Source of the DNA: Myxococcales bacterium
Lineage (GTDB): Bacteria; Myxococcota_A; Polyangia; Palsa-1104; JAEUJZ01
Reading direction: 5' to 3'
NCBI GenBank assembly: GCA_016794505.1
Contig: JAEUJZ010000015.1
Span: 1 to 39,010, forward strand
DNA: 39,010 nucleotides
Shown: positions 31,520 to 39,010 of the stretch, in pieces
Numbering within the stretch: position 1 is the first letter of the stretch
Layout of the letters: each line of letters opens with the position of its first letter
Notes under the pieces: model-generated
What the model saw: the letters and a program-made list of their open reading frames with translations, nothing else
Database searches by the model: none
Told to the model about the DNA's origin: nothing
Made by a program: the position numbers and the translations under genes

Positions 31520-32545
31520 CTACCAGCGGACCACGGCCGCGCCCCAGGCTAGGCCGGCTCCCAGCGCGCAGAAAAGCAGGCGATCGCCGCGCTTGATGCG
31601 GCCAGCGCGCACAGCTTCGTCGAGTGCGATGGGGACCGAAGCAGAGGATGTGTTGCCGTAGCGATCGATGTTGATGTAGAAGCGCTCCATCCCCAGCCCA
31701 AGCCGCTGCGCGACGCCTTCGAGGATGCGCAGGTTGGCCTGGTGAGCGACGACCAGATCGATGTCGCCAGGCTTGAGTCCCTGGCTGCTCAACGCGGCCT
31801 GGCAAGCGGACGACAGGTTGCGCACGGCATGCGTGAAGATGACCTTGCCCTGCATGTGAATCAGGTGCTTGCCCTCGGCCAAGGTCTGGGCACTGGTCGG
31901 ATGCAGCGAGCCACCACCGGGAATGCACAGGGCTTCGGCCTGTGTGCCGTCGGCGAACAGGTGAACCGACAGAATGCCACGGCCTTCTTCCTGTTCTTCT
32001 TCGCTGGCCAAGGTCAGGACGGCGGCCCCGGCTCCGTCGCCAAATAGGACGCAGGTGGCGCGGTCTTGCCAGTTGACAAAGCCGGATAGAACCTCGACGC
32101 CGCACAGCAAGATGCGGCGATACAGACCGCTGCGCAGAAGGCCCTCGGCGACGGCCATGCCATACAAAAAGCCACCGCAGGCCGCGCTGAGATCAAAGGC
32201 CGGGCAGCCATGTGCCGCGCCGAGCTTGCGCTGCACAAAGACAGCGCACGACGGCAAGGCCATATCAGCGCTGATCGTGGCGCAGATGACGCAGTCGATG
32301 GTCGCTGGATCGACGCCGGCCGCTTCGCAGGCACGCAAGCCCGCTTGAGCGGCCAGATCGGACGCGGCTTCGCCTGGCTTGACGACGTGCCGGGCGCGAA
32401 TGCCAGTGCGTTCGCGAATCCACGCGTCGGACGTGTCGACCATGCGGCTTAGGTCATCGTTGGTCAGGATGCGCTCGGGGACGGCGCGCCCTGTGCCGAG
32501 GATCTTGGCTCGACGGAGCGCGGGCGTACGTTCGGGCGTGTTCAT
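31520..32545 (-). CDS. fabH: 3-oxoacyl-[ACP] synthase III
   Basis: FabH starts fatty acid synthesis by condensing acetyl-CoA (or another primer) with malonyl-ACP. The 341-residue product carries the KAS III triad: Cys123 in LSAACGGFLYG, His268 in VVAHQANLRI and Asn298 in YGNTSSAS. TSDAWIRERTGIRAR and the closing GAGLAWGAAVVRW also match. The ATG overlaps the plsX stop (ATGA), implying translational coupling. Primer preference (straight or branched) cannot be read with confidence from sequence; branched primers are common in myxobacteria. Confidence 0.96.
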   Translation of the reverse strand: MNTPERTPALRRAKILGTGRAVPERILTNDDLSRMVDTSDAWIRERTGIRARHVVKPGEAASDLAAQAGLRACEAAGVDPATIDCVICATISADMALPSCAVFVQRKLGAAHGCPAFDLSAACGGFLYGMAVAEGLLRSGLYRRILLCGVEVLSGFVNWQDRATCVLFGDGAGAAVLTLASEEEQEEGRGILSVHLFADGTQAEALCIPGGGSLHPTSAQTLAEGKHLIHMQGKVIFTHAVRNLSSACQAALSSQGLKPGDIDLVVAHQANLRILEGVAQRLGLGMERFYINIDRYGNTSSASVPIALDEAVRAGRIKRGDRLLFCALGAGLAWGAAVVRW

Positions 32546-33768
32546 TTCGGCAAGGTTCCGTCTGAGCCAGGCAGAGCGACAGGGCGCTCGCCGGGCTCGT
32601 CGTTTGCAGAAGGGACAGCAGCGCGAGAAGCCGCAAGCTGCTCAAAGACAGTGCGATGGGAAGCGACCGCTTGGGTCATGGCCGGCAGCAGACCGGCTGC
32701 GACTTGTTCCTCGGCGACTTCGATGGCGCGAGTGATCGCTCGCGGGCCCGAGCGGCCATGGCAGATGATGGCAACGCCATTTACACCCAAAAGAGGGGCG
32801 CCGCCACGAGCTTCCACGTCGACGATGCGCTTTAGCTGCAAGAGAGCCGGACGCATCAGCAGCGCGCCCAGCTTGACCAGCCAGGAGCGCATGACCTCGG
32901 CCTTCAGCAAGTCGGCGATGAAACGGCCAGCGCCTTCCGCCGTTTTCAGCAGGACATTGCCCGTAAAACCGTCGGTGACAACGACATCCAGGCCCTGCAC
33001 GGTGGCCGGTTCCGTTGACAACGCATGGGTTCGTAAGGGGCCTTGGCTGGGGGCCGCGCGCTTGATGCCTTGGAAGATATCGCGACCCTCGACGAAGCCG
33101 GCATAGTCGAACTGGTAGGAATCGGCGTGGCTGAGGATGTGATGGGCGTCCCGCAATAGAGCGGTGCCCTTGCTGGCCTCTTCACCATTGGCGAGCAGAC
33201 CGACGCGCGGCCGGGCCCTCGGCGTTAGCTCGCGAATGCGGGCGTAGGTCGCGCCCAAGACGGCAAACTGCGCCAGCGTGATCGGCTTGCAATCGATGTT
33301 GGCTCCGGTGTCCAGGACGACACACTGACCAACGCGCGGGGCACTGGCGATACCGGTGGGTTCCAGCGTCGGCAGCGTGACGGCGATACCAGGGCGATCG
33401 AGGCCTTTGATACGGCCGAGGATGAACAGGCCGCAGGCCAGCATCGCACCGGAGTTTCCCGCCGAGACGACGGCTTGCGCCTCGCCTCGCTTGACCATCT
33501 CGAAGGCGACGCGCATGGAGGCATCGCGCTTCTTTCGTACGGCCTGCCCAGGGTGGTCATCCATCGTGATGACCTGCGAGCAGTGGCGCACAGAGACATC
33601 GTGCTCGGTTCCCCCGATCCGATGAAGCTCCTGCCGAATCCGCGCCTCGTCCCCGAGCAGGACGACCTTGGTTCCTCGCGCACGCGCAGCGGCAACCGCC
33701 CCAGCGACTTCTGGGCCGGGGGCGTTGTCTCCGCCCATTGCATCAAGCGCGATGGTTACCGGGGCCAC
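32542..33768 (-). CDS. plsX: Phosphate acyltransferase PlsX
   Basis: PlsX makes acyl-phosphate from acyl-ACP, feeding PlsY in phospholipid synthesis. The 408-residue frame starts with GTG at 33768 and opens with VTIALDAMGGDNAPG, the family hallmark. Further matches are VSAGNSGAMLACG, LDTGANIDCKP, GLLANGEEASKGTALLRDAH, FVEGRDIF and VVTDGFTGNVLLKTAEG. PlsX is usually about 330-350 residues. The roughly 50 extra residues at the C-terminus (after VASHRTVFEQL) are Ala/Pro/Glu-rich and look dispensable. The stop overlaps fabH; rpmF ends 24 bases upstream. Confidence 0.95.
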   Translation of the reverse strand: MAPVTIALDAMGGDNAPGPEVAGAVAAARARGTKVVLLGDEARIRQELHRIGGTEHDVSVRHCSQVITMDDHPGQAVRKKRDASMRVAFEMVKRGEAQAVVSAGNSGAMLACGLFILGRIKGLDRPGIAVTLPTLEPTGIASAPRVGQCVVLDTGANIDCKPITLAQFAVLGATYARIRELTPRARPRVGLLANGEEASKGTALLRDAHHILSHADSYQFDYAGFVEGRDIFQGIKRAAPSQGPLRTHALSTEPATVQGLDVVVTDGFTGNVLLKTAEGAGRFIADLLKAEVMRSWLVKLGALLMRPALLQLKRIVDVEARGGAPLLGVNGVAIICHGRSGPRAITRAIEVAEEQVAAGLLPAMTQAVASHRTVFEQLAASRAAVPSANDEPGERPVALPGSDGTLPK

Positions 33769-33792
33769 GGATGGCGGGCTGCAGCGTTCCCT

Positions 33793-34017
33793 TTAGCTGT
33801 TTTGTTCTTCGGCTTCGGCAGCCTGCGCTTTCGGTGGCACCACGACGCGTCCGGTCTTGGCGGGGCCATACCAGCCGCAGGCATCGCAGGCACGGTGCGG
33901 CACGCGCGTCGCTCCGCAGTTCGGGCAAGCGCTGCGCGCTGGCGGAGCCATCTTCATCCACTGCGCCCGGCGGCTATCACGACGAGCACTCGACTGTCTA
34001 CGTTTTTGAACGGCCAT
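33793..34017 (-). CDS. rpmF: 50S ribosomal protein L32
   Basis: The ATG at 34017 follows a perfect GAGGAG and starts MAVQKRRQSSARRDSRRAQ, the usual L32 beginning, giving 74 residues; a longer frame starting at 34113 is not needed. The four-cysteine zinc finger is present (CPNCGATRVPHRACDACG), so this is the zinc-binding form. The tail (VVVPPKAQAAEAEEQNS) is longer than in many bacteria. The position between yceD-like and plsX is the classic arrangement. Confidence 0.96.
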   Translation of the reverse strand: MAVQKRRQSSARRDSRRAQWMKMAPPARSACPNCGATRVPHRACDACGWYGPAKTGRVVVPPKAQAAEAEEQNS

Positions 34018-34078
34018 GTTCCAAAGCTCCTCAATGCATCGGCGCGGCCAGCGCCGCTGTGTTTGGGGTGTTAAATGC

Positions 34079-34630
34079 TCAGCTTGGCAGCTTGATATCG
34101 CGCAGCGCAGCAAAGGGGGAAAGCGTCGGCCCAGCTTGGCAGGAGCAGCTCAATTGATTGCGATCGATCCCGCAAGATGGGCACAGACCCTGGCAGTCCT
34201 CTTTGCACAGCACGGCCATCGGAATGCTCAGGATGATCTGCTCACGCAGAAGCGGCCACAGATCGACGACCTCGCCGTTGTGATGCGCATAGTCCAGATC
34301 ATCTTCGTCCAGATCTTCGTCGCTGCCATCGGTGCTCTCGACGACCGTATCCGTCTCGGGAACGTAGATGCTGTGAACGCGGTGGGCAAGATCAATCACA
34401 GCGGGTTCCAAGCAGCGCTGGCAGGAAAGCAGCAGGCGACCGCGCAGCCAGCCGTCGCACAGCACCGTCGATTTGACCTTGCTCAGTCGCACATCGAGCT
34501 GTAGCGACGAGGCATCGAGGCTGGCGTCGATGCCGAGCAGCGCGTCGGCAACAAAAGCCGGTGACAAAGACATGTCGATGTCTTTGTCCCGGCTGTCCAA
34601 GTCCTTGATGCGGTATTCGAGCGCGAGCAT
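34079..34630 (-). CDS. YceD/DUF177 family protein
   Basis: This 183-residue product belongs to the DUF177 (YceD) family, nearly always encoded before rpmF and linked to 23S rRNA maturation in studied bacteria. Marks seen: LSCQRCLEPAVIDLAH with the paired cysteines, the acidic middle segment (ESTDGSDEDLDEDDLDYAHH), VDLWPLLREQIILSIPM, and the ending CKEDCQGLCPSCG...CSC, a metal-binding-like cysteine set. No Shine-Dalgarno stands before the ATG at 34630; a later start (MSLSPAFVADALLG) is possible. A stable hairpin lies just upstream, between rpsI and this gene. Confidence 0.88.
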   Translation of the reverse strand: MLALEYRIKDLDSRDKDIDMSLSPAFVADALLGIDASLDASSLQLDVRLSKVKSTVLCDGWLRGRLLLSCQRCLEPAVIDLAHRVHSIYVPETDTVVESTDGSDEDLDEDDLDYAHHNGEVVDLWPLLREQIILSIPMAVLCKEDCQGLCPSCGIDRNQLSCSCQAGPTLSPFAALRDIKLPS

Positions 34631-34657
34631 AGGCTGCCGACGACGGTGCCATCGGCA

Positions 34658-34688
34658 GCGGGCAACGGGGAAGTCGCTTCCTGCCCGC
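34658..34688. other. Stable stem-loop between rpsI and yceD-like gene
   Basis: GCGGGCA (34658-34664) pairs with TGCCCGC (34682-34688). Inside it, GGAAG (34669-34673) pairs with CTTCC (34677-34681) around a three-base loop, leaving a four-base asymmetric bulge. There is no T-run on either strand, so it is more likely an attenuating or RNA-processing structure than a full terminator. Confidence 0.55.
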
Positions 34689-34719
34689 AGTGCCGGTAGG
34701 CGGTGTCGGAGTGATCCGA

Positions 34720-35121
34720 TTAGCGCTTGCTGAACTGGAAGCGAGCACGCGCGCCGCGCTGACCGTACTTCTTTCGCTCTTTCACGCGCGGGTCGCGGGT
34801 CACGTAGCCAGCCGACTTCAGCGGCGGACGGTACCCGGCATTGATCTTCATCAAGGCGCGGGTGATCCCCAACTTGATGGCATCCGCCTGGCCGGACAGT
34901 CCACCGCCCGCCACGTTGGCGTACACGTCATAGTTGGCCGTTTGGCCCGTCAGTTCTAGAGGCTGCCGCAGGACCATCTTCGAGGTGGCACGACCGAAAT
35001 AGTTATCGATGGTGCGCTGGTTGATGGTCACTTTGCCCGATCCGGGCATCAGCCACACACGGGCGACCGCCTGCTTGCGGCGCCCCGTGGCATAGGTGGA
35101 GTTTCGTTCGACCTTGGCCAT
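34720..35121 (-). CDS. rpsI: 30S ribosomal protein S9
   Basis: S9 sits in the head of the small subunit, and its C-terminal tail reaches the P-site tRNA. The 133-residue product begins with [20 protein letters not shown], continues with [36 protein letters not shown] and GITRAL, and ends [17 protein letters not shown]; the invariant terminal Lys-Arg is present. It follows rplM by 51 bases on the same strand, the usual pairing. Confidence 0.98.
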   Translation of the reverse strand: MAKVERNSTYATGRRKQAVARVWLMPGSGKVTINQRTIDNYFGRATSKMVLRQPLELTGQTANYDVYANVAGGGLSGQADAIKLGITRALMKINAGYRPPLKSAGYVTRDPRVKERKKYGQRGARARFQFSKR

Positions 35122-35172
35122 TTTGAATTCTCTCGATCTGGCGATAGGGCTCGCGGTTCACTGGTGCGCGCG

Positions 35173-35637
35173 TTAGCCGCGCATCGTCAGAAGCTTCTGA
35201 GCAGCAGGCTGCTGGGCCGTATGCGGATGCTCAGCACCGGGATAGACCTTCAGCTTCTTGATAATGCGGCGCCCGAGCGGGCCCTTCGGCAGCATGCCCC
35301 ACACCGCACGGCGAATCACCTCATCGGGATGCTTGGCGAGCATCTCTTTGGCCGGGCGCTTCTTCATGCCGCCCAGATAGAGGCTGTGGTCGTAATAAAT
35401 CTTGTCTTCGAGCTTGTTGCCCGAGAGAGCCACCTTTTGAGCGTTGAGGACGACAACGAAGTCGCCGCAGTCAACGTTGGGCGTAAACGTGGGCTTGTGC
35501 TTGCCGCGCAGCAGGTGGGCGATCTGCGTCGCCGCTCGCCCGAGGTTCAAGCCGGACACATCCACGATGTGCCAGCGGCGATCCGCCTGGGCGCGCTCGT
35601 GAGTGGTCTGTTGCGTGCGTTTGATCAGTGTGGGCAT
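35173..35637 (-). CDS. rplM: 50S ribosomal protein L13
   Basis: L13 is an early-assembly protein of the large subunit. The 154-residue product has [60 protein letters not shown] and [20 protein letters not shown], all standard. It begins [16 protein letters not shown], a slightly longer N-terminus than E. coli L13. A good promoter lies about 40 bases upstream, so this gene probably opens the ribosomal/fatty acid block. Confidence 0.98.
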   Translation of the reverse strand: MPTLIKRTQQTTHERAQADRRWHIVDVSGLNLGRAATQIAHLLRGKHKPTFTPNVDCGDFVVVLNAQKVALSGNKLEDKIYYDHSLYLGGMKKRPAKEMLAKHPDEVIRRAVWGMLPKGPLGRRIIKKLKVYPGAEHPHTAQQPAAQKLLTMRG

Positions 35638-35676
35638 GCCGGTATTCCGCTAGAGAGTGCAGGTAAAGAGACGACT

Positions 35677-35705
35677 TAGGTATCGGAATGAGTTTGTGAT
35701 GTCAA
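35677..35705 (-). promoter_or_regulatory. Promoter before rplM
   Basis: On the minus strand TTGACA (35705-35700, perfect -35), a 17-base spacer, then TACCTA (35682-35677, fair -10). It is positioned about 40 bases before the rplM start and just after the stop of the cysteine-rich gene on the same strand. Confidence 0.75.
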
Positions 35706-35718
35706 GATCCTATTGTGG

Positions 35719-37743
35719 CTAGGGCTGGCAGAAGGTCAGCGAGGCCGTCTTGCCCGGCCGGATCTCTAGGCTTCCGGTCTTGCAGCCGGTTCCTGCGCTG
35801 CATGGGGTCGGTCCGCTTGTTGAGCAGGGTGCGATACAACGCCTGCTCGTGGCGCCGATCGCCACAGCACAGCGACCGCTTTGGCAGTCCTTGTCTTCCA
35901 CGCACAGTGCGCCGGGAAGCATGCTTCCCAGCGGACGCTGACAGCGCTTGACAAACGCGGTCTGACGCGCATCAGGAAGCAGAATGCAGAGCTCTCCTGC
36001 TGGGCAGTCCATCCCCGAGCCATCGCCCACGCAGGGCCTGCGGCTGCCGACATCTGGCCAGCAAGACGCCGTCGCATCGTAGGTTGCGCTGGCTTCCCCT
36101 GCTGTGCCGCTGGTCAGAAACCACGTCGAGTCCGCATAGCAACGTCGGCCAGCCACGCAGTCGGTGTCTTGACTGCAGATGCCGTAGCAGACCGGCGGCT
36201 GCGTATTCATCAGGCAAAGACCGCTCCTGCACTCGGTGGGAAGAACGCAGGCCGAGCCTGCGCCTCGCTTGCCGGGGTTCGTCGCGGGGCCGCAGCCCGG
36301 CGCGATTCGTGTGCTGTCGTCGAGCGAGCTATATGGGTTGCAGATGACGTCGGACGTCGAGCAGTCTGCATCACGACGGCACGGAAGAGGGGGGATCAGG
36401 CAGGTCTTGATCTTGCCTGAGACCCCTCGCACCCGGGTGATCTGCGGTCGGCATAGCTCGGGTTCGCCGCCAGGGCCTGCTGGGCAGTCACTGTCTGTTC
36501 CACATCCGCCAACGCACAGGGCTTGATCGCTGCAGATGCCGGATGCGCATTCGTGGTGTGAGCGGCATGCCTGACCAGGCAATCGGCCCCGGCCAGGCGT
36601 ACAGACGAGCTCAAGGCTATCCTCGCCGGCAGACGGCTGAGGAGCGCATGTCTCGTCGCTGGCGGGGCAGCTCATGCGCGAGCTGCACGAGCGAGCGGGC
36701 ACGCAACTCTGCAGCATGCCGCGCTGACCATCGGTGCGATAGCTCGCCATGCGGCAGGCAAAGCCCGGCCGACAGTCCGTCGCACTGCGACAGGCAGCAA
36801 AGCAGAAGGTGCCTTGGCACAGCCCAGTTGCGCAGTCTGAGTCCTTTGTGCAGGGCCCGCCGGGATGGGTCGCTCCTGGGGACCACAGGCAAACGGTGCG
36901 AAGCTGCGTGGGGCGGTCCGCATCGACGATGGCCTGGCAGGTAGTCCCGCTGGGCTCGCAGTCTCGGTCGCTTTGACAAGCAGCAGGAGTTAAGGTGCAG
37001 CTTTGTACCCAACTCGGTGGTGCGTCCGTGCTGCTCCCCGGTAGAGCGAGCGGAACGCGACCGCAGATCACTGCTTCGCGACCGTGACAGTCTGTCTTGC
37101 TGGTGGCTGGGGTGCAGGCGGCGTAACAGACACCGCTGCGCAGGCACAAGCCACTCTGACACTCTGCATTCTGTCGACAGCGGGCACCTCCCTCAGATGG
37201 GCCCAGCGGAGATGCACAGACGGACACCAGCTTGCCACTGGCCACGGTCAGTCGACACACCGAGGGAGCCGCGCAGTCAATATCCCGCAGGCAGCTTCGG
37301 GTCGCCAGAGCGGGTGAGCAGGCTCCTCCTGCGCAAAGCTCACCGATGCGACAGTCGCTGTCTTGACCACATGCCGAACCCGACAAAGGGACACAGGTTC
37401 GCGTGATCAAGTCACACTCTTGCCCGTGCGGGCAGTCCTCGTTTTTCGGGCTGCCTCCATCTGCTGGGGGCCGACTCATGCCAGCCAGCGGATCGCACAA
37501 GATGGCTGGTTGCTGGCATGTACTTGTCAAGTGATCGCAGTGAGCCGGTGCAAGGCAATCTCCGTCGCTGGTGCATCGCTGCCGGCAAGCGACCAGCAGC
37601 GATCCCGGAGGACAGCGCAGACCGCGATCATCGCGGCTGCAGCCAAAAGAAACCAGAGCCAGGGCAAGGACACCCAAGGTGTGCAATAGCCGTCGCCGTG
37701 AACCGTCAAGATACGAGCCGCGGTGCATTCGATCGGGAACCAT
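35719..37743 (-). CDS. Large cysteine-rich lipoprotein
   Basis: A 674-residue product with a start at 37743 (another ATG at 37728 gives 669): basic N-terminus, hydrophobic segment and LVSFGC (Cys at about 35). The mature protein is made of irregular cysteine-rich units with the recurring core C-x-x-D-x-D-C-x-x-G-x-x-C, for example CTSDGDCLAPAHC, CGQDSDCRIGELC, CTKDSDCATGLC, CGTDSDCPAGPG, CVEDKDCQSGRC. There are about a dozen such units, probably disulfide-bonded, with Asp residues that could bind calcium. Similar proteins are frequent on myxobacterial surfaces; no function is established. Very many cysteines need an oxidising compartment, fitting export. It ends 14 bases before the rplM promoter. 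Confidence 0.85.
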   Translation of the reverse strand: MVPDRMHRGSYLDGSRRRLLHTLGVLALALVSFGCSRDDRGLRCPPGSLLVACRQRCTSDGDCLAPAHCDHLTSTCQQPAILCDPLAGMSRPPADGGSPKNEDCPHGQECDLITRTCVPLSGSACGQDSDCRIGELCAGGACSPALATRSCLRDIDCAAPSVCRLTVASGKLVSVCASPLGPSEGGARCRQNAECQSGLCLRSGVCYAACTPATSKTDCHGREAVICGRVPLALPGSSTDAPPSWVQSCTLTPAACQSDRDCEPSGTTCQAIVDADRPTQLRTVCLWSPGATHPGGPCTKDSDCATGLCQGTFCFAACRSATDCRPGFACRMASYRTDGQRGMLQSCVPARSCSSRMSCPASDETCAPQPSAGEDSLELVCTPGRGRLPGQACRSHHECASGICSDQALCVGGCGTDSDCPAGPGGEPELCRPQITRVRGVSGKIKTCLIPPLPCRRDADCSTSDVICNPYSSLDDSTRIAPGCGPATNPGKRGAGSACVLPTECRSGLCLMNTQPPVCYGICSQDTDCVAGRRCYADSTWFLTSGTAGEASATYDATASCWPDVGSRRPCVGDGSGMDCPAGELCILLPDARQTAFVKRCQRPLGSMLPGALCVEDKDCQSGRCAVAIGATSRRCIAPCSTSGPTPCSAGTGCKTGSLEIRPGKTASLTFCQP

Positions 37744-37935
37744 ATCTCAGCGGCTTTGATTCGGTCCAGCGAGGTGGATGGGAGGTGGGCGTGCTGATCC
37801 TGAGAACAGCGCGGCCTGAAGCCAGGGGGCCTCGGGGCCAAGCGCTCCAGGATGCTGTCGAGGCGTCGACGAACGACCTCTGTGCGTCACCGCTTTACCT
37901 GAGGAGAGCCGATTTGATAGGCTGAAACCATCGCG

Positions 37936-38466
37936 ATGCAGCCGATCTCACTGAAGCGTGCCTCGATCGCCTGGGTTGCTCTGTGGACAGCTACGATGGC
38001 TGCCGGCTGCGCGGCATCGCGCACGGTCCCGCTGTCGGCTGGCCAGCCCACGACAGAGCACGACTTGGCCAACCGGCAGCTGCAAGCGCCTCTTGAACAG
38101 CACCGCTGCAGGGCTGCTGTGTACCCAACGGCGCGGGCTGATTGGCGAATCGTGCGAGTACGATCCTTGGCTGGACGCGGCCCGAATTTCACGACTGCCC
38201 TCGAGGCTCTCTGTCGCGAAGCCGACGGGCAGAAGGTAGCGGCTGTCGTCGACATCTACTTCTGGCGAGCTCCGGGGGGATGGTCGCCGAACTATGAGCT
38301 TCGTGGTACCGCAGTGAGCTTTGAAGAGGGATTTGTCGCGCCCGACCCGCCGCAATGGGACACGATCCGCCCGCCTGAGATGCCGAAGAACCTCGATGAG
38401 GAACCTCCTCCTGCCGGCGAAGCAGGAAAGAAGTCATCAGCTCGCCAGCATGGCCGCAGGGGCTAG
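37936..38466 (+). CDS. Small putative lipoprotein
   Basis: A 176-residue protein: MQPISLKRAS, hydrophobic segment, TMAAGC (Cys at about 25) and AASRTVPLSAG. The mature region has two cysteines (QHRCRAAVYP, EALCREADGQ) and one compact segment (residues about 70-130) with WRIVRVRSLAGRGPNFTT and VVDIYFWRAPGGWSPNYE. The tail is Pro/Glu-rich (PPEMPKNLDEEPPPAGEAGK). No family is recognised and there is no clear Shine-Dalgarno. It lies divergent to the cysteine-rich lipoprotein and 294 bases before the rRNA promoter. Confidence 0.68.
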   Translation: MQPISLKRASIAWVALWTATMAAGCAASRTVPLSAGQPTTEHDLANRQLQAPLEQHRCRAAVYPTARADWRIVRVRSLAGRGPNFTTALEALCREADGQKVAAVVDIYFWRAPGGWSPNYELRGTAVSFEEGFVAPDPPQWDTIRPPEMPKNLDEEPPPAGEAGKKSSARQHGRRG

Positions 38467-38733
38467 GCGGTACTGAGCCGCTTCACGATTGCCCTCCTCG
38501 GTCAGAGCCTGTGTGGCCATGCATCCGCGTGACGAAGCTCCGTCGCTGCAGGCTTGTCCGCGCTGTCCGTTACCCGTGGCAATCGACAGAGGCCTTCTAC
38601 GTTGCATGGCCCTGCGCACAAGATTCAGTCCAAAAAATGTCGTCTTGGTTGAGATTGGCAAGACACAAGCGCGACCCTGTGCAGAACGGATGTTGTGCGG
38701 ATAAAGCCCATCGTTCCGTCGGGAAAGAGCGGA
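38467..38733. other. Spacer before the rRNA promoter
   Basis: About 270 bases after the lipoprotein stop. Small frames exist on both strands but have no ribosome site or family resemblance, and nothing else (tRNA, repeat, terminator) was seen. Confidence 0.5.
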
Positions 38734-38787
38734 ACTGAAAAAATTTTCCAAAAAACTTATTGACTCCCACCGCGTGCCGATTTAGAT
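38734..38787 (+). promoter_or_regulatory. rRNA operon promoter with UP-like element
   Basis: TTGACT (38760-38765), a 16-base spacer and TTAGAT (38782-38787). The 26 bases upstream (38734-38759) are almost all A and T with A-tracts, like a UP element that binds the RNA polymerase alpha subunit. This combination is characteristic of strong rRNA promoters. It lies about 200 bases before the 16S start. Confidence 0.75.
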
Positions 38788-38814
38788 CCCTTGTCACCTG
38801 AAGCGCCGGTGTGG

Positions 38815-38854
38815 CAACGCAAAACCCGGTCCCAACCGGGAATATATTGCGTTG
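38815..38854 (+). other. Long hairpin in the rRNA leader
   Basis: CAACGCAA (38815-38822) pairs with TTGCGTTG (38847-38854), and inside it CCCGGT (38825-38830) pairs with ACCGGG (38835-38840). It falls between promoter and 16S, where antitermination or processing signals are expected; which role it plays is not known. Confidence 0.6.
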
Positions 38855-38984
38855 TCACATTTCGTGTCAGATGCAGGCCGTTGAAAACTGAATAGAAGGG
38901 AAGAGGGAAACAGAAGTAGCAAATACCCCTGAAGAACTTTGAGTGAGCAAGTCTCACCGAGGTTATTCCAGGCAAATCTCACCT

Positions 38985-39010
38985 TAATTGGAGAGTTTGA
39001 TCCTGGCTCA
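38985..39010 (+). rRNA. 16S ribosomal RNA, 5' end (partial)
   Basis: The last bases read GGAGAGTTTGATCCTGGCTC, the universal 16S beginning. By alignment to the E. coli 5' end, position 1 falls near 38985; the exact mature end is uncertain by a few bases. The rest of the gene is outside the window. Confidence 0.97.

Noticed and set aside
38489..38704. Small frame of 71 residues before the rRNA promoter
   Set aside because: No ribosome site, no signal peptide and no family resemblance.

Overview
The window looks like a chromosomal piece of a GC-rich, Gram-negative, myxobacterium-like organism (Myxococcota or a close deltaproteobacterial relative). This is inferred from gene content, not from a phylogeny. 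The signs are abundant predicted lipoproteins, cysteine-rich and FG-GAP surface proteins, Hanks-type Ser/Thr kinases, TPR proteins with a C-terminal membrane anchor, and a first stretch of 16S rRNA at the right edge. Most genes are GC-rich. Three AT-rich patches (about 1085-1205, 3240-4660 and 16800-16905) stand out.

Region by region: 1-1953 is a wreck. It holds the tail of a tyrosine recombinase, then a decapitated Ser/Thr kinase fused out of frame to TPR sequence. 2060-6453 holds a TPR membrane protein, an AT-rich propeller-like exported protein, and a convergent FG-GAP/cysteine-rich lipoprotein. 6461-7288 is a fumarylacetoacetate-hydrolase-family enzyme. 7430-15337 is a tight four-gene cluster: a coiled-coil protein, an unknown protein, an Hsp90-like GHKL ATPase, and a 1338-residue protein that looks like a degenerate copy of that ATPase. 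This is the best candidate for an undescribed system. 15352-21201 runs leftward with a lipoprotein carrying a CxxCH motif, an esterase, a Sua5/TsaC tRNA-modification enzyme, HemB and a secreted alpha/beta hydrolase.

21539-29240 runs rightward: two related lipoproteins, a strong terminator, a tail-anchored Ser/Thr kinase, four poorly characterised proteins (two of them lipoproteins) and RsfS. 35637-29311 runs leftward as a housekeeping block: rplM, rpsI, yceD-like, rpmF, plsX, fabH, fabD, fabG, acpP. It joins ribosomal proteins to initiation and elongation of fatty acid synthesis and to the first step of phospholipid synthesis. 35719-38466 holds a large cysteine-rich lipoprotein and a divergent small lipoprotein. 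The right end is an rRNA operon promoter, leader and the first 26 bases of 16S rRNA.

Start codons were chosen from Shine-Dalgarno sites, signal peptides and overlaps. All family calls are from reading the translated sequence; no database search was run.
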